From Streptomyces sp. NBC_00289 (lineage in GTDB: Bacteria; Actinomycetota; Actinomycetes; Streptomycetales; Streptomycetaceae), in contig NZ_CP108046.1 in NCBI RefSeq assembly GCF_041435115.1, positions 10,478,001 through 10,542,000 of the forward strand: a stretch of DNA of 64,000 nucleotides. The letters run 5' to 3'. Positions within the stretch are counted from its first letter, which is position 1, and every line of letters begins with the position of its first letter. This document shows, one piece after another, positions 17,268-26,747 of the stretch. Below the pieces are notes generated by a model. It searched no databases. It was not told the DNA's origin and saw only the letters and a list, made by a program, of their open reading frames with translations. A program made the position numbers and the translations under genes.

Positions 17268-18765
17268 ACGGTGGATTCAACTGGTCGTCGCAACACCCTG
17301 ATCTCGGAGGTGTGCGACGTGGCCACGGCGGACTGGAGTTTGAAGACCAGCGATGTTCCGGAGGGGCGGCGTCGGCAGTGGCGCGCTGACCGTGCGTTGC
17401 GGCCGGCGATGCGTTCGCCGGGGCGGCCTGATCCTTCTCGGGTCGTGCAGCGCCAGTTCTGGCGACTGATCGCCACGGGGGTCACGACGGTGGAGGCGTC
17501 GTTGGTGGTCGGCGTGTCGTGGCCGGTGGGTGCGAGGTGGTTTCGTCACGCTGGCGGCATGCCTCCGATCTCGTTGGCCGAGCCCGCGGGCCGGTACCTC
17601 ACGTTCGAAGAGCGCGAGGAGATCGCGATCCTCATGGCGATGAGCAAGGGCGTGCGCGAGATCGCCCGCGCCCTGGGGCGAGACCCCGGGACAATCTCTC
17701 GCGAACTGCGCCGCAACGCCGCCACGCGCGGCGGCAAGCAGGAATACCGCGCGACGGTCGCCCAGTGGAAGGCTCAGCAGGCGGCCAAGCGCCCGAGGAA
17801 CGCGAAACTCCTGGGTAACGACCGGTTGCGTGAGTACGTAGAGGACCGGCTCGCCGGCAGCATCCGTCGCCCCGACAACATGACCGTCACCGGGCCCAAG
17901 ACGCCCGCATGGAAAGGGCTGAACAAGCCGCACCGTCAGGACAGACGTTGGGCGACGGCATGGAGTCCGGAGCAGATTTCGCACCGACTCCGTGTCGACT
18001 TCCCCGATGATGAGTCCATGCGCATCAGCCACGAAGCGATCTACCAGGCGCTGTTCATCGAAGGCCGTGGCGCGCTCAAGCGGGAACTGGTGACGTGCCT
18101 GCGCACCGGCCGGGCGCTGCGGGCTCCCCGTGCACGGTCGCAGAACAAGCCGCAGGGGCATGTCACCGCGGACGTCGTCCTCAGCGAACGCCCCGCCGAG
18201 GCCACGGACCGCGCGGTCCCCGGACACTGGGAAGGCGATTTGATTATCGGGACGGGCCGCTCCGCGATCGGCACGCTCGTCGAGCGCAGCAGCCGCTCCA
18301 CGCTCCTGGTGCACCTGCCCCGTCTGGAGGGCTGGGGCGAGAATCCGCCCGTGAAGAACGGCCCCTCGCTCGGGGGCTACGGCGCGATCGCGATGAACGC
18401 GGCGCTCACCACGTCGATGACGCAATTGCCTGAGCAGCTACGTAAGACCCTCACCTGGGACCGTGGGAAGGAACTCCGGTCATACCCAGTTCGCTCTCGA
18501 TACCGGGACGAAGGTGTTCTTCGCCGATCCGCACTCGCCCTGGCAACGACCGACGAACGAGAACACGAACGGGCTGCTGCGCCAGTACTTCCCGAAGGGC
18601 ACCGATCTCTCCCGCTGGTCGTTCACGGACCTCGAAGCCGTCGCCATGGCGATCAACAACCGGCCCCGCAAAGTCCTGGGTTGGCGGACGCCGGCCGAGG
18701 TCTTCGAAGAACAGCTACGCTCGCTGCAACAGCCCGGTGTTGCAACGACTGGTTGAACTCGCCCA
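17268..18765 (+). mobile_element. IS30-type element 1
   Basis: GGATTCAACTGGTCGTCGCAAC near 17273-17294 and GTTGCAACGACTGGTTGAAC near 18741-18760 are imperfect terminal inverted repeats around a single transposase gene. The element sits in the IS3 orfB gene at the SDRGSN codons. The sequence after its right end is not the rest of IS3, so the right flank was rearranged later. Confidence 0.65.
17319..18756 (+). pseudogene. IS30-type transposase, frameshifted
   Basis: A GGAGG precedes the GTG at 17319. The protein has the IS30 helix-turn-helix (LTFEEREEIAILMAMSKG, EIARALGRDPGTISRELRR) and catalytic core motifs GHWEGDLIIG and TWDRGKEL. At about 18475 the frame breaks. The continuation FFADPHSPWQRPTNENTNG, with the catalytic Glu, is in another frame and ends at 18756. 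A small indel at CTCCGG explains this. Without it the transposase would be about 470 residues, the expected length. Confidence 0.78.
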
Positions 18766-19093
18766 GACAACGACATCACCGATCAACAGTCACGAGATCT
18801 GAGGCTGTAGTACGAGCTGATCAGACCACAGGCGAATCGAGGTCAAAGATCAGTACTCCACGTTTGTCGAGGGGAATGTGGTCAACGGCGATAGCAACAA
18901 AGGGGGTTGTGAAAAATTCATGGTTCAGTCACGCGCCCGTACCTTACACCAACACCTTCGAAACGACTGCTTGAGAACTGATGGAACATCACAAATTACT
19001 GGCGGACGGGGAAGTAATTCAGTATCGATTACTCTGTCGGCCATTAGAATTTGGCGGGATGCTTTGATTTCCAACTACGCCTGAGGGGTGTAC
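18766..19093. other. intergenic, AT-richer, with a stray IS-end sequence
   Basis: No gene was supported. CAAAGATCAGTACT at about 18853-18866 is the inverse of the left end of the IS630 element that starts at 19809 (AGTACTGATCTTT), so it may be a lone IS end. A GAATCGAGGTC sequence at about 18835 also occurs near IS1380 borders (about 40068 and 40404). The last 100 bases are AT-richer and probably hold the promoter of the next gene. Confidence 0.4.
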
Positions 19094-19510
19094 ATGTCTT
19101 TGAGATCCCGATCCCTGGCACTCGGTCTAGCGGCCTTCGCTCTCGCATCTGTAGCAACCGGCACGGCCAACGCTTCGGTGATCCCTCAGCAGAGCGAGAG
19201 CACGACCTGGCAAGCCAGCGTACAGATGCCGCAGGGGGACCCTTGTTCTGTCCATGTGATAACCGAGTACCACGGCTACACGGATAATGAAGCTATGGTT
19301 GCATTTGCTAACCATGCGACTCATAATCTCTACAATTCCTCAGCCATTGCCAAGGAGCATTGCGGGGCTGCGTTCACTGTGTTCGACAGTGATACCTCTG
19401 CGCAGCTTTCCATTGGCCATGACTGCTCAGACGTCCCCCCGGAGGGTGGGCCGTGCAAGAAGGTCTACTACATCTCAAAAAACTACTACTACAAGCAGCT
19501 TGTTCAGTAG
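19094..19510 (+). CDS. small secreted protein of unknown function
   Basis: This 138-residue protein starts at an ATG preceded by GAGGGG at the right distance; a GTG two codons earlier is less likely. It has a clear signal peptide (RSRSLALGLAAFALASVATG, cleavage near ANA-SVIP). The mature part of about 110 residues contains four cysteines (PCSVHV, EHCGAAF, DCSDVPP, PCKKVYY), which could form two disulfides, and ends in a Tyr/Lys-rich tail (SKNYYYKQLVQ). GC content is lower than in its neighbours, suggesting acquisition. I recognise no family. IS elements flank it on both sides. Confidence 0.7.
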   Translation: MSLRSRSLALGLAAFALASVATGTANASVIPQQSESTTWQASVQMPQGDPCSVHVITEYHGYTDNEAMVAFANHATHNLYNSSAIAKEHCGAAFTVFDSDTSAQLSIGHDCSDVPPEGGPCKKVYYISKNYYYKQLVQ

Positions 19511-19612
19511 TGTAGCTGTGGGGGGTTCCACACCCAGCTACATTCCCAGTGCACCTGCTATCCCTGTTCCTGCGTGCGTTCTGGTCAACTGGGAAATGTA
19601 GATGCGCTGAAG

Positions 19613-19806
19613 CTCCGTTGGTTTAAGGTGAGCTACCAACTCGCTTGGAAGCAAAGGAGCTTCGATGCGATCCCGTCAAGCGTGAGTTGCATGCCGCCCT
19701 TCGGGGGCACGTAGCCGAGTATGAGCATCCCTGCGTTACTTTGATGCAGGGCGAGTTCTATAAACGCCTTGGCCGTGGCGCTCTTGTTAGAGCGTGCGTC
19801 CGCCAG
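19613..19806 (+). pseudogene. 5' remnant of an IS transposase gene
   Basis: GAAGCTCC at about 19613 pairs with GGAGCTTC at about 19658, just before an ATG, forming the same kind of start hairpin seen at other IS genes here. After a frame change the sequence reads ELHAALRGHVAEYEHP and QGEFYKRLGRGALV, resembling the N-terminus of the transposase type at 33799 and 41657 (RGEFY segment). It stops where IS630 element B begins. Confidence 0.35.
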
Positions 19807-19808
19807 TA

Positions 19809-20924
19809 CTGATCTTTAAGGTCTTGCTTGATGATCTGTCAGTTCGGGCATATGGGCGGTATGGGGACTTCGAATGCCGCGCGTTGGGGGCCGGCTGAGC
19901 GGGAGGCGCGGCGGATGCAGGCCGCCGACCTGTTCGAACAGGATGTGAGGCAGGCGCATGTGGCCCGGCTGCTGGGGGTGTCCCGGCGGGCGGTCGGCCA
20001 GTGGCATGCGGCGTGGCGGGAGGGCGGTCGTGAGGCGCTTGTGGCGCGGCCGAACGGGTCCCGCTCGTATCTGACGCCGCAGCAGGAGCAGGAGTTGCTG
20101 CGAGAGTTACGACTTGGGGCGTCGGCGCACGGCTGGGAGGGCCAGGGCTGGACGCTCGCGCGTATCGCGCGCGTGATCGAGGAGAAGTACGGGGCGCGGT
20201 TCACGGTGCCGGGGGTGTGGTACCTCATGGACCGTCTGGGCTGGTCGTGGCAGGTTCCGAAGACGCAGGCGGTCCAGCGCGACGAGGAGGCGATCGCCGC
20301 ATGGCGCACGGAGACGTGGCCGGCGGTGTCCCATCCGGTCAAGCCGTGACCGAGGGGCGCTGGATCGTCTTCGAGGACGAGTCCGGAGCGGCGCTCGCCG
20401 GCGTGGTGCGCCGCACCTGGGGACAGCGGGGCACCACTCCGGTGATCAAGCTGAACGGGTCGCGCGGGGACCGGGAGAACATGGTGGCGTTCGTCGCCTA
20501 CAGGCCCGGGTTCGAGCCGAGGCTGCTTGTGTGGCACAAGAGTCGCGAGGGATACACCAAGGAGCACTTCCCGCTCCTGCTGACCATGCTGTACGCCCGC
20601 CTCGGCGGCCCCGTCACGCTCGTATGGGACAACTACTCCAGCCACACCAGCGCCGGGGTACGCGAGTGGGCTGAGGGGCAGGAGCGCTGGCTACGAATCG
20701 TCCAACTGCCGCCGTACGCCGGAACTGAACCCGGTGGAGCTCCTGTGGAAGATCGTCAAAGATCTCCTCGCGAACCGCGCATTCCGTTCGATTCGTGAGC
20801 TGGCAGAAGCCGCCGACGCCGCACTCAGCAAGATCAAGCAAGCCCCGCACCTCCTGCGCGGATTCCTGGCCGGGACCGGGTTGGTATTGCTGGAATGACC
20901 GTCAAGCACCGAGATAAAGATCTG
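19809..20924 (+). mobile_element. IS630-type element B
   Basis: The ends are similar inverted repeats, CTGATCTTTA at 19809 and TAAAGATCTG ending at 20924, with shared inner bases (GCTTGA). TA flanks both sides (19807-19808 and 20925-20926). The element is about 1116 bases and carries a two-frame transposase gene. Confidence 0.8.
19828..20898 (+). pseudogene. IS630-type transposase B, two frames plus a deletion
   Basis: The first frame (to 20349) has a helix-turn-helix, VARLLGVSRRAVGQWHAAWR, and a winged segment to WPAVSHPVK. The second, in the -1 frame, has IVFEDESGAALAG (first D) and LVWDNYSSHTS (second D). The shift near 20340 may be programmed. A further break after LPPYA at about 20720, best explained by two missing bases, moves the catalytic Glu segment (ELNPVELLWKIVKDLL) to another frame that ends at 20898. 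The copy is therefore probably inactive although its ends are intact. Confidence 0.8.
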
Positions 20925-21226
20925 TAGTGCTACTGTTCCGTTTTCCTGGCCCGCCCGCCGAACCGGACGTGCCCGTCTCCGGGCATCCGGCTCTCCACGT
21001 GCTCTTGCCTCCAGTCAGCCGACGGCTGCCGGTATTGGCGTCCATGGTGTGGGTATGTTCCGTCCCCGGTATCGGTAGCGGATCACCGGAACCTTCTGGG
21101 GTTGGAACAGCGAGATCCCGTCCTCGGTCGGCCGTTTCCCCGGGAGGAAAACGGTTTCCCGTCCTGAGCTGGAGCGATCTTCAGAGGCTGTTCGAGATCC
21201 GGTGGGGGCTTTGTCACACTGCTGGC

Positions 21227-22063
21227 ATGAACGGAAAACGCCTTGATGAGGAACTCGCCGCGAACCGCGCCCTTTGGGACGCCCGCGCCCGGGCACACGG
21301 AACGACCCCGAATGACATGTTCTACGACGTCGATTCGTTCCTGGCCGGACGCCAGACGCTCTACGGGATCGAGCTGGAGCTAGCCGGTGATGTGACCGGC
21401 CAGGATGTGCTGCATCTGCAGTGCCACTTCGGCATGGACACACTCAACTGGGCCCGTCTGGGCGCCAGGGTCACCGGCATCGATTTCTCGTCGACGGCGA
21501 TCACCCGGGCACGTGAGCTGGCCGAGCGCGCCGGGCTGACCGCCGATTTCATCGAGGCGGACACGCAGAACCTTCCATCCGACCTGGCGGACAGGTTCGA
21601 CCGGGTGATCGCCACCTACGGGGTGCTGTGCTGGATCGCTGACCTCGATGCATGGATGCGCGGCACGGCAATGGCACTGCGGCCTGGTGGCAGGCTGGTA
21701 CTGGTCGACCTGCATCCCGCCTTCCAAACCCTGGCCAGCTACGAGCCGCTCGTGGCCGACTGGCCCTACGGCGGCGGCGAACCCCAGCGAGAAGCGGTCA
21801 CGGGCACGTATGCCGATCCGGACCTGCTGATGGAGGCGCAGGAAGTAGTCCAGTATCCTCACTCCGTGGGCGAGATCGTGACAGCGGCCGCCGGAGCCGG
21901 ACTGATCGTGGACCACCTCGGCGAACACACAGAGGCCGAGTTCGACGGACGCCGCATCCTGCCCCAAGGACCCGACGGCAACTACCGCTTCCCCTTCAGC
22001 GACACCTATCTCCCGATCCTCTACTCGTTGCGAGCGGTGTCACCTCAACCGACCGCAGAGTAG
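21227..22063 (+). CDS. class I SAM-dependent methyltransferase
   Basis: The 278-residue protein starts at the ATG at 21227; earlier in-frame starts would add a non-homologous stretch. The Rossmann motifs are visible: VLHLQCHFGMDTLNWAR (motif I, where the glycine loop is HFGMD), VTGIDFSS (acidic post-I), FDRVIATYGVLCWI (motif II) and LRPGGRLVLVD (motif III). This is the pattern of Methyltransf_11/25 enzymes that methylate small molecules. The substrate cannot be inferred. IS630 lies upstream and IS256 downstream, so it is an isolated cargo gene without an operon partner. Confidence 0.85.
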   Translation: MNGKRLDEELAANRALWDARARAHGTTPNDMFYDVDSFLAGRQTLYGIELELAGDVTGQDVLHLQCHFGMDTLNWARLGARVTGIDFSSTAITRARELAERAGLTADFIEADTQNLPSDLADRFDRVIATYGVLCWIADLDAWMRGTAMALRPGGRLVLVDLHPAFQTLASYEPLVADWPYGGGEPQREAVTGTYADPDLLMEAQEVVQYPHSVGEIVTAAAGAGLIVDHLGEHTEAEFDGRRILPQGPDGNYRFPFSDTYLPILYSLRAVSPQPTAE

Positions 22064-22219
22064 ATGCCACCCGTCCCTCAGTGTGAGCACACAGTAGGCC
22101 GCAGGGCTTGGGAGAAAGGGTCATGTCCCGCTTGGTGGTGTAGCCGATCAAGTTGTGGGCGTGCGCGGGCGGGTGCCCGGGGCGCACTTCTGCTGGTGTC
22201 CGACGCTCCCTGACGCGAG

Positions 22220-22285
22220 GAGGGCCATCACGTAACTCTTCTTGGTGAACGCCCAGTTCAACCATGAGGAGTACGTGATGGCCCT
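22220..22285 (+). promoter_or_regulatory. hairpin covering the IS256 transposase start
   Basis: GGGCCATCACGTAACTC (about 22225-22241) pairs with GAGTACGTGATGGCCC (about 22269-22284). The downstream arm includes the GAGGAG ribosome site edge and the ATG at 22278. In a transcript entering from outside, this fold would hide the start. A transcript starting within the loop would lack the upstream arm. Such hairpins are known to limit IS transposase expression from read-through. Confidence 0.55.
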
Positions 22286-23252
22286 GTCCCAGTCTGACCT
22301 GATAAGGATGCTGGAGTCACTACGCTCGTCCGACGGAATCGAGCTCGTCCGCAGCGTGGCAGAGCGAATGCTGCAGGAACTGATCGAAGCCGAGGTGAGC
22401 GCGCACATCGGTGCCGGCTGGAATGAGCACACCGGTTCCCGGACAGCGTGGCGCAACGGGCACCGGGACAAGACCCTGACCACGCCGGCCGGCGATCTGG
22501 ACCTGGAGATTCCCAAGCTCCGCACCGGCAGCTTCTTCCCCAGCCTGCTGGAACGCCGACGGCGCATCGACCAGGCCCTCTATGCCGTGATCATGGAAGC
22601 ATATGTCCATGGGGTCTCCACCCGCTCGGTCGATGACCTGGTCAAGGCCCTGGGCGGGGACAGTGGCATATCGAAGAGCGAGGTCTCCCGCATCTGCGGC
22701 GAGCTCGACGAGCCGCTGACCGCGTTCCGCACCCGCCCTCTGGACCACACCCGGTTCCCCTACCTCTACCTGGACGCGACGTACTGCAAGGTGCGGGTGA
22801 ACCATCAGATCGTCTCGCAGGCTGTGGTCATCGCCACCGGCATCACCGAGGACGGCGGCCGCGAAGTCCTCGGGACCGCCGTGGGGGACAGCGAGACCGA
22901 AGCGTTCTGGAGTGAGTTCCTGCGCTCGCTCCGTGCCCGCGGCCTGGGCGGCGTCCGCCTGGTCATCGCGGACCACCACAGCGGACTGATCGCGGCGATC
23001 CGCAAGGTGATGCTGGGCTCCTCGTATCAGCGGTGCCGCGTTCACTTCCTGCGCAACTGCTTCGCGCACATACCCAAAGGCGCTGGTGAAATGGTCGCCG
23101 CGACGATCCGGACCGTCTTCGCCCAGCCCACTGCGGAACTGGTCGCCACCCAGCTGGACACCGTTGCCGACATGCTCGGCGAGCAGTTCCCCAAGGTGAA
23201 AGAGATGCTGCTGACGGCGAAGAGCGGCCGCCTTACCGCCGGACGGCTGTAG
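22278..23252 (+). pseudogene. IS256-type transposase, C-terminally truncated (copy B)
   Basis: The N-terminus is complete (MALSQSDLIRMLESLRSS, GAGGAG upstream). The two catalytic Asp motifs, YLDATYCKVR and VIADHHSGL, are present. Homology ends at KVKEMLLTAK near 23215, and the last residues to the stop are unrelated. The C-terminal third with the catalytic Glu is missing, so the enzyme cannot be active. Bases 22433-23085 are nearly identical to copy A at 15171-15823. Tn3-type debris on the other strand follows. Confidence 0.85.
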
Positions 23253-23300
23253 GCCGAACAGCCCACCCATCAACTCGTAGGCCAAACAGACGAATCACAC

Positions 23301-24243
23301 CTAATTCCTGATAGACCCGTGCTTCACGGAGAGGGCGACCTGCATGAGGTCGGGCCAGTGGCGGCGGATCAACTCCCAGCCGATCGCGGTGCGCGGGTCG
23401 GTGGAGAACAGCGGGTCGATGTGCCGGTAGCGCACGGCGGGGTGGGGGCGGTGGAAGGTGGTGAGGTCCTGGAAGTTGCGGATCCTGGGCAGCAGGTCGA
23501 TCCCCAGGAGATGGGCGAGTCCGAAGACTGGGAAGGACTGGCCTTGCGTGTCGGCGTGGACCTGGCCCGGGCCGGGCCGCCGACTGGTTCTGGAGCAGGG
23601 AGTCGATCAGGTAGACGGCCTCCCAGACGCCACAGGGAACGAACCGGGAGAACAGGGCGAGGTAGGTGTCGGCGACCAGGTGGTGGGCGATGCCTCCGTA
23701 GCCGCCGTACCGGATCGAGGTCTCGGCCAGGAGGTTGTCGACTGCGGCGTCCATTATGGTGCCGTCCACGGCGGCCACCGACCCGTCGCCCCACGCCCGG
23801 ACCAGGTCCAGGTCGAGGTGGGCGTCGACCACGTCAGCGCCGGCCCGGGCAAGGTTCGTCGCGGTGCAGTGGCGTTTGGCGATCGCGGCCAACTCGTGCG
23901 CCGTCACGGTGTTCATGTGCGGGGCCGCCTGGGTGGCGCCGAGGCCGGAGCCGTAGGTGAACGCGGTGACCACGTAGCGGGCCAGCGGGTCCTTCAGCTT
24001 CGCGGATCCAACCCCGACAGTGGTCCGAGGCGGTGCCACCAGCCGGTCCAGTGTGCCGCCCGGGCGAGGTGCTCCAGGATGCCCCGGGCTGGTAATCGCA
24101 GGGTGAGCTCGGCTTCCAGTGCCTCCGCGGAGGCGGTGCGCTCGCGGCCGACGCGCTGTTTGAGTGATGGCACCCCGGTCACCGGGTCGATCGTCAGGTC
24201 CCGGGTCCTGCCGGTATCGCTCCAGGATTGCGCGTTAAAGGAT
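23301..24243 (-). pseudogene. tnpA: Tn3-family transposase fragment
   Basis: The minus strand encodes the C-terminal DDE region of a Tn3-type TnpA in three frames. PARGILEHLARAAHW leads through a shift near 24000 to DPLARYVVTAFTYGSGLGA and VAAVDGTIMDAAVDNL. GIAHHLVADTYLALFSRF and GVWEAVYLIDSLLQN follow. A second shift near 23575 leads to VHADTQGQSFPVFGLAHLLG and FHRPHPAVRYRHIDPLF. It stops at VALSVKHGSIRN before the normal end. The N-terminal two thirds are also missing. Only a remnant of a Tn3 transposon remains, next to its resolvase. Confidence 0.85.
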
Positions 24244-24246
24244 TGA

Positions 24247-24807
24247 TCATGGTGTGGCGGTCTTGCCGAGGTGGCGGTAGATGGTGGGGCGGGTGACGCC
24301 GAACTCGTCGGCGATCTGTTGGACGGTCAGTTCACCGGCGTCGTACATCTCCCGGGCGAGCTTGATCTGGCGGGGGCCGAGTTTGGGTTTCTGGCCGCCG
24401 GTGCGGCCGCGGGCGCGTGCGGCTTCCAGGCCGTCGACGGTGCGCTCGGACATCAGGGCGTGCTCGAATTCGGCTACTGCGCCGAGGATCTGGAAGAACT
24501 TCCTGCCGACGGCGGTGGAGGTGTCGATGCCCTGGTCGAGCACGACGAGGTCGACGCCGCGGGCTTGGAGGTCTTTGGCCAGCTCGATGAGGTTCTCCAG
24601 CGAGCGGCCTAGGCGGTCGAGTTTGGTGACGACGAGTTGGTCGCCTTCGCGGGCGACGAGGAGGGCTTTGTCGAGTTCGGGGCGGCGGGCGAGCTTGCCG
24701 GATGCCTTGTCGGTGAAGATCTGTTCGCACCCTGCGGCTTTGAGGGCGTCTTGTTGCGCTTCAGGGTGTTGGTCCCGTTTCGATACGCGGGCGACGCCGA
24801 TTCTCAT
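24247..24807 (-). CDS. tnpR: Tn3-type resolvase/invertase (small serine recombinase)
   Basis: This 186-residue protein has the full family architecture. The catalytic Ser is in GVARVSKRDQ. The arginine motifs are in KLDRLGRSLENLIE. The sequence GAVAEFEHALMSERT precedes the long E helix, and a C-terminal helix-turn-helix follows (LTVQQIADEFGVTRPTIYRH). Resolvases act at a res site, usually next to the gene; the 60 bases upstream (24808-24868) contain imperfect TGCG/ACAT repeats that could be part of one. The transposase partner is decayed, so this is a leftover that may still act on res sites elsewhere. Confidence 0.9.
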   Translation of the reverse strand: MRIGVARVSKRDQHPEAQQDALKAAGCEQIFTDKASGKLARRPELDKALLVAREGDQLVVTKLDRLGRSLENLIELAKDLQARGVDLVVLDQGIDTSTAVGRKFFQILGAVAEFEHALMSERTVDGLEAARARGRTGGQKPKLGPRQIKLAREMYDAGELTVQQIADEFGVTRPTIYRHLGKTATP

Positions 24808-24982
24808 GTCTGAACCGTATCGTGAACGGGGTTGTGCGTTGCACAGGTGCGTACACGGGTAGCGTTACATGTGCGACCTGGGAATGTCAGGTGGATCTTC
24901 GTGTTTCGCGAACGATCGTTACCGTACGCTCGATGCCAGAGGCGTGCCGCTTCGCTTCGGCACCGATGGTGAGGCAGTGGGC

Positions 24983-25687
24983 ATGTCGGCGGTGAGCTCT
25001 GTGACGGGTATCACTGCAACGGGCTTGGGTGGTCGGACAGGACTGTGTGTGGAGATATCGTTGCGCGCCCGGGTGCGTGCCGGGGACCCGACCGCATTCG
25101 GGCAGATCTTTGATGAGCACGCCCGGGTCGTGTACAGGCATGCGGTGCGCTGGACCGGCGACTGGGTCGCTGCCGAGGACGTGGTGTCCCTGACGTTCCT
25201 GGAGGCGTGGCGGCTGAGGAAGAAGCTGCGTCCGGACGGAGAGAGTCTGCGGCCTTGGTTGCTGGGGATCGCGACCAATGTGCTGCGCAACACCGCCCGC
25301 GCCGCGCGCCGGCACCAGAAGGCGCTCACGCAACTGCCGCCGCGTGAGACTGTGCCCGATTTCGCGGAGGAGCTCGTGGGGCGGCTGGCCGACACCGAGC
25401 AGCTGGCCGCGGCCAAGGCTGCGCTTGAGCAGTTGCGGCCGGCAGAGCGGGAGGTGTTCGCCTTGTGCGTGTGGTCCGGCTTGGAGCATGCGGCGGTGGC
25501 CGAGGCGCTGGGGGTGCCGGTCGGCACGGTTCGTTCCCGGCTGTCGCGAGCTCGCAGTCGGCTGCGGGAGCTCACTGAGCAGGAACTGGCCCGGGTTCAA
25601 AAAAACATGCAACGCGCCTCTGGCAGCGGACAGATACCGGGTGACCGCACATCCGCGGTCCGGTCGATTCAGGAGAAGAACCGATGA
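24983..25687 (+). CDS. ECF-type RNA polymerase sigma factor
   Basis: Region 2 is visible in FGQIFDEHARVVYRHAVRWT and AEDVVSLTFLEAWR. Region 4 is LEQLRPAEREVFALCVWSGL with the recognition helix in AEALGVPVGTVRSRLSRAR. The ATG at 24983 is chosen because it has a GGTGAGG upstream and leaves a short N-terminus; a GTG at 25048 is possible. The stop overlaps the next gene as ATGA, so the two are translationally coupled. The partner is a single-pass membrane protein, which fits the sigma/anti-sigma arrangement. The signal sensed and the regulon are unknown. Confidence 0.88.
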   Translation: MSAVSSVTGITATGLGGRTGLCVEISLRARVRAGDPTAFGQIFDEHARVVYRHAVRWTGDWVAAEDVVSLTFLEAWRLRKKLRPDGESLRPWLLGIATNVLRNTARAARRHQKALTQLPPRETVPDFAEELVGRLADTEQLAAAKAALEQLRPAEREVFALCVWSGLEHAAVAEALGVPVGTVRSRLSRARSRLRELTEQELARVQKNMQRASGSGQIPGDRTSAVRSIQEKNR

Positions 25688-26424
25688 ATGCCACCCCGCA
25701 GTCGCCGCAAGGGTCGGAGCGCGAGGAACTGTCCCGGCTGCTGCCGGCACCGGCGGACCCGGATCTCTCTCGCGACCGCCACCTTTTGCTGAAGGAACAC
25801 CTCATGAACCACGTGCAAGAAGAGTCCGGCCTCACCGCGAGGCGCTGGCGTCTGGCGACGCGATTTGTTGCCCCGGTGGCGCTGGCGGCGGCCGTGGCCG
25901 GTGTCGCGGTGAGTATCGGCCAGACGTCCGGGAACACCGACACCGTCGCGGCCGGCCCAGACCGGATCAGCAACGTGGCCTACACCCTCGACCAGGAACC
26001 CAACAACACGGTGAAAATGAGCATGCGGGTTGAGGGAGGGGAGCTGAAGTGCGTCAACGGCAATTGCAGTGTCCCTCCGACCGGCCCTGAGCCTGAGAGG
26101 GTGCTGGCTGACCCTGCCGGCTTGCAGCACGATCTGGACCGTATGGGCGTACATGCCCGCGTTTACCGTGAAGACCCCAGCTGCCCTGTCGACCAGAGGG
26201 ACCTCAACCGGGACAGGGGGGTCACCAGGGCTGCGATCGGGAAGATCGAACGCGAAAACAACCGCCTAGTCACAACCATTCACCGGGACAAGATTCCCGA
26301 TGGCTCGACCCTGGTGGTCTTTCTTCCGTCCAATGAAGACACGCCTCACGGGCTGTTCGGCGTAGATGTCCTCAAGGGAGAGCTCCCCTCCTGCTACCAC
26401 GCCCAGAACGAGGAACTTCGCTAA
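25684..26424 (+). CDS. membrane protein coupled to the sigma factor, anti-sigma candidate
   Basis: The 246-residue protein starts at the ATG that overlaps the sigma-factor stop. The N-terminal about 60 residues are cytoplasm-like (LSRLLPAPADPDLSRDRHLL, LKEHLMNHV). One transmembrane segment follows (FVAPVALAAAVAGVAVSIG, about 62-80), and then an outer domain of about 160 residues with three cysteines (ELKCVNGNCSVPP and SCPVD) and one near the C-terminus (LPSCYHAQ). The layout resembles CU044_5270-like proteins that accompany ECF sigma factors in actinomycetes. A role as anti-sigma or sensor is inferred from position and topology, not from a known zinc anti-sigma motif. Confidence 0.7.
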   Translation: MNATPQSPQGSEREELSRLLPAPADPDLSRDRHLLLKEHLMNHVQEESGLTARRWRLATRFVAPVALAAAVAGVAVSIGQTSGNTDTVAAGPDRISNVAYTLDQEPNNTVKMSMRVEGGELKCVNGNCSVPPTGPEPERVLADPAGLQHDLDRMGVHARVYREDPSCPVDQRDLNRDRGVTRAAIGKIERENNRLVTTIHRDKIPDGSTLVVFLPSNEDTPHGLFGVDVLKGELPSCYHAQNEELR

Positions 26425-26743
26425 CCCAGGACCATGCCTGGCCGGTGAGCCCAGACGAACATTACTCACCGGCCAAGGCCACTCTTACCAGATCGCCGAC
26501 TGTCAGTTCTTCCGGGCCAGTCGCCAGGTCATGAGGGTGACTCGCCCAGGTGACGAGTGCCGCAGTCCCCGGAGTCACCAGCCGGCGTCGGCCGGGTCGG
26601 CGGTGCCGGGGAATCGAATCGCAGAGGCCTATGCCCTCGCTCGTCGAACTGGGCGAGCTCGCGTTCATAGTCGACGGTGATGAGCCGTAGTAGGTCTTGG
26701 GAGGAGATGCGCGTGGTAGCGCCGGGACATGTCCCGGCGCTAC
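26425..26743. other. intergenic, no gene; contains a long palindrome
   Basis: I see no supportable coding region. The notable item is the perfect palindrome at 26712-26747. The sequence before it is ordinary GC-rich DNA with short open frames only. Confidence 0.5.
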
Positions 26744-26747
26744 CACG
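26712..26747. repeat. perfect 36-bp palindrome
   Basis: CGTGGTAGCGCCGGGACA is followed immediately by its exact complement, giving 18 paired bases with no loop. The right side merges into the left terminal repeat of the ISAs1-type element. It could be a rho-independent-type terminator for the genes to its left or a paired IS-end structure. No T-tract follows. Confidence 0.7.

Noticed and set aside
24808..24868. A defined res site for the resolvase
   Set aside because: Some TGCG/ACAT half-repeats are visible, but three ordered subsites could not be drawn with confidence.
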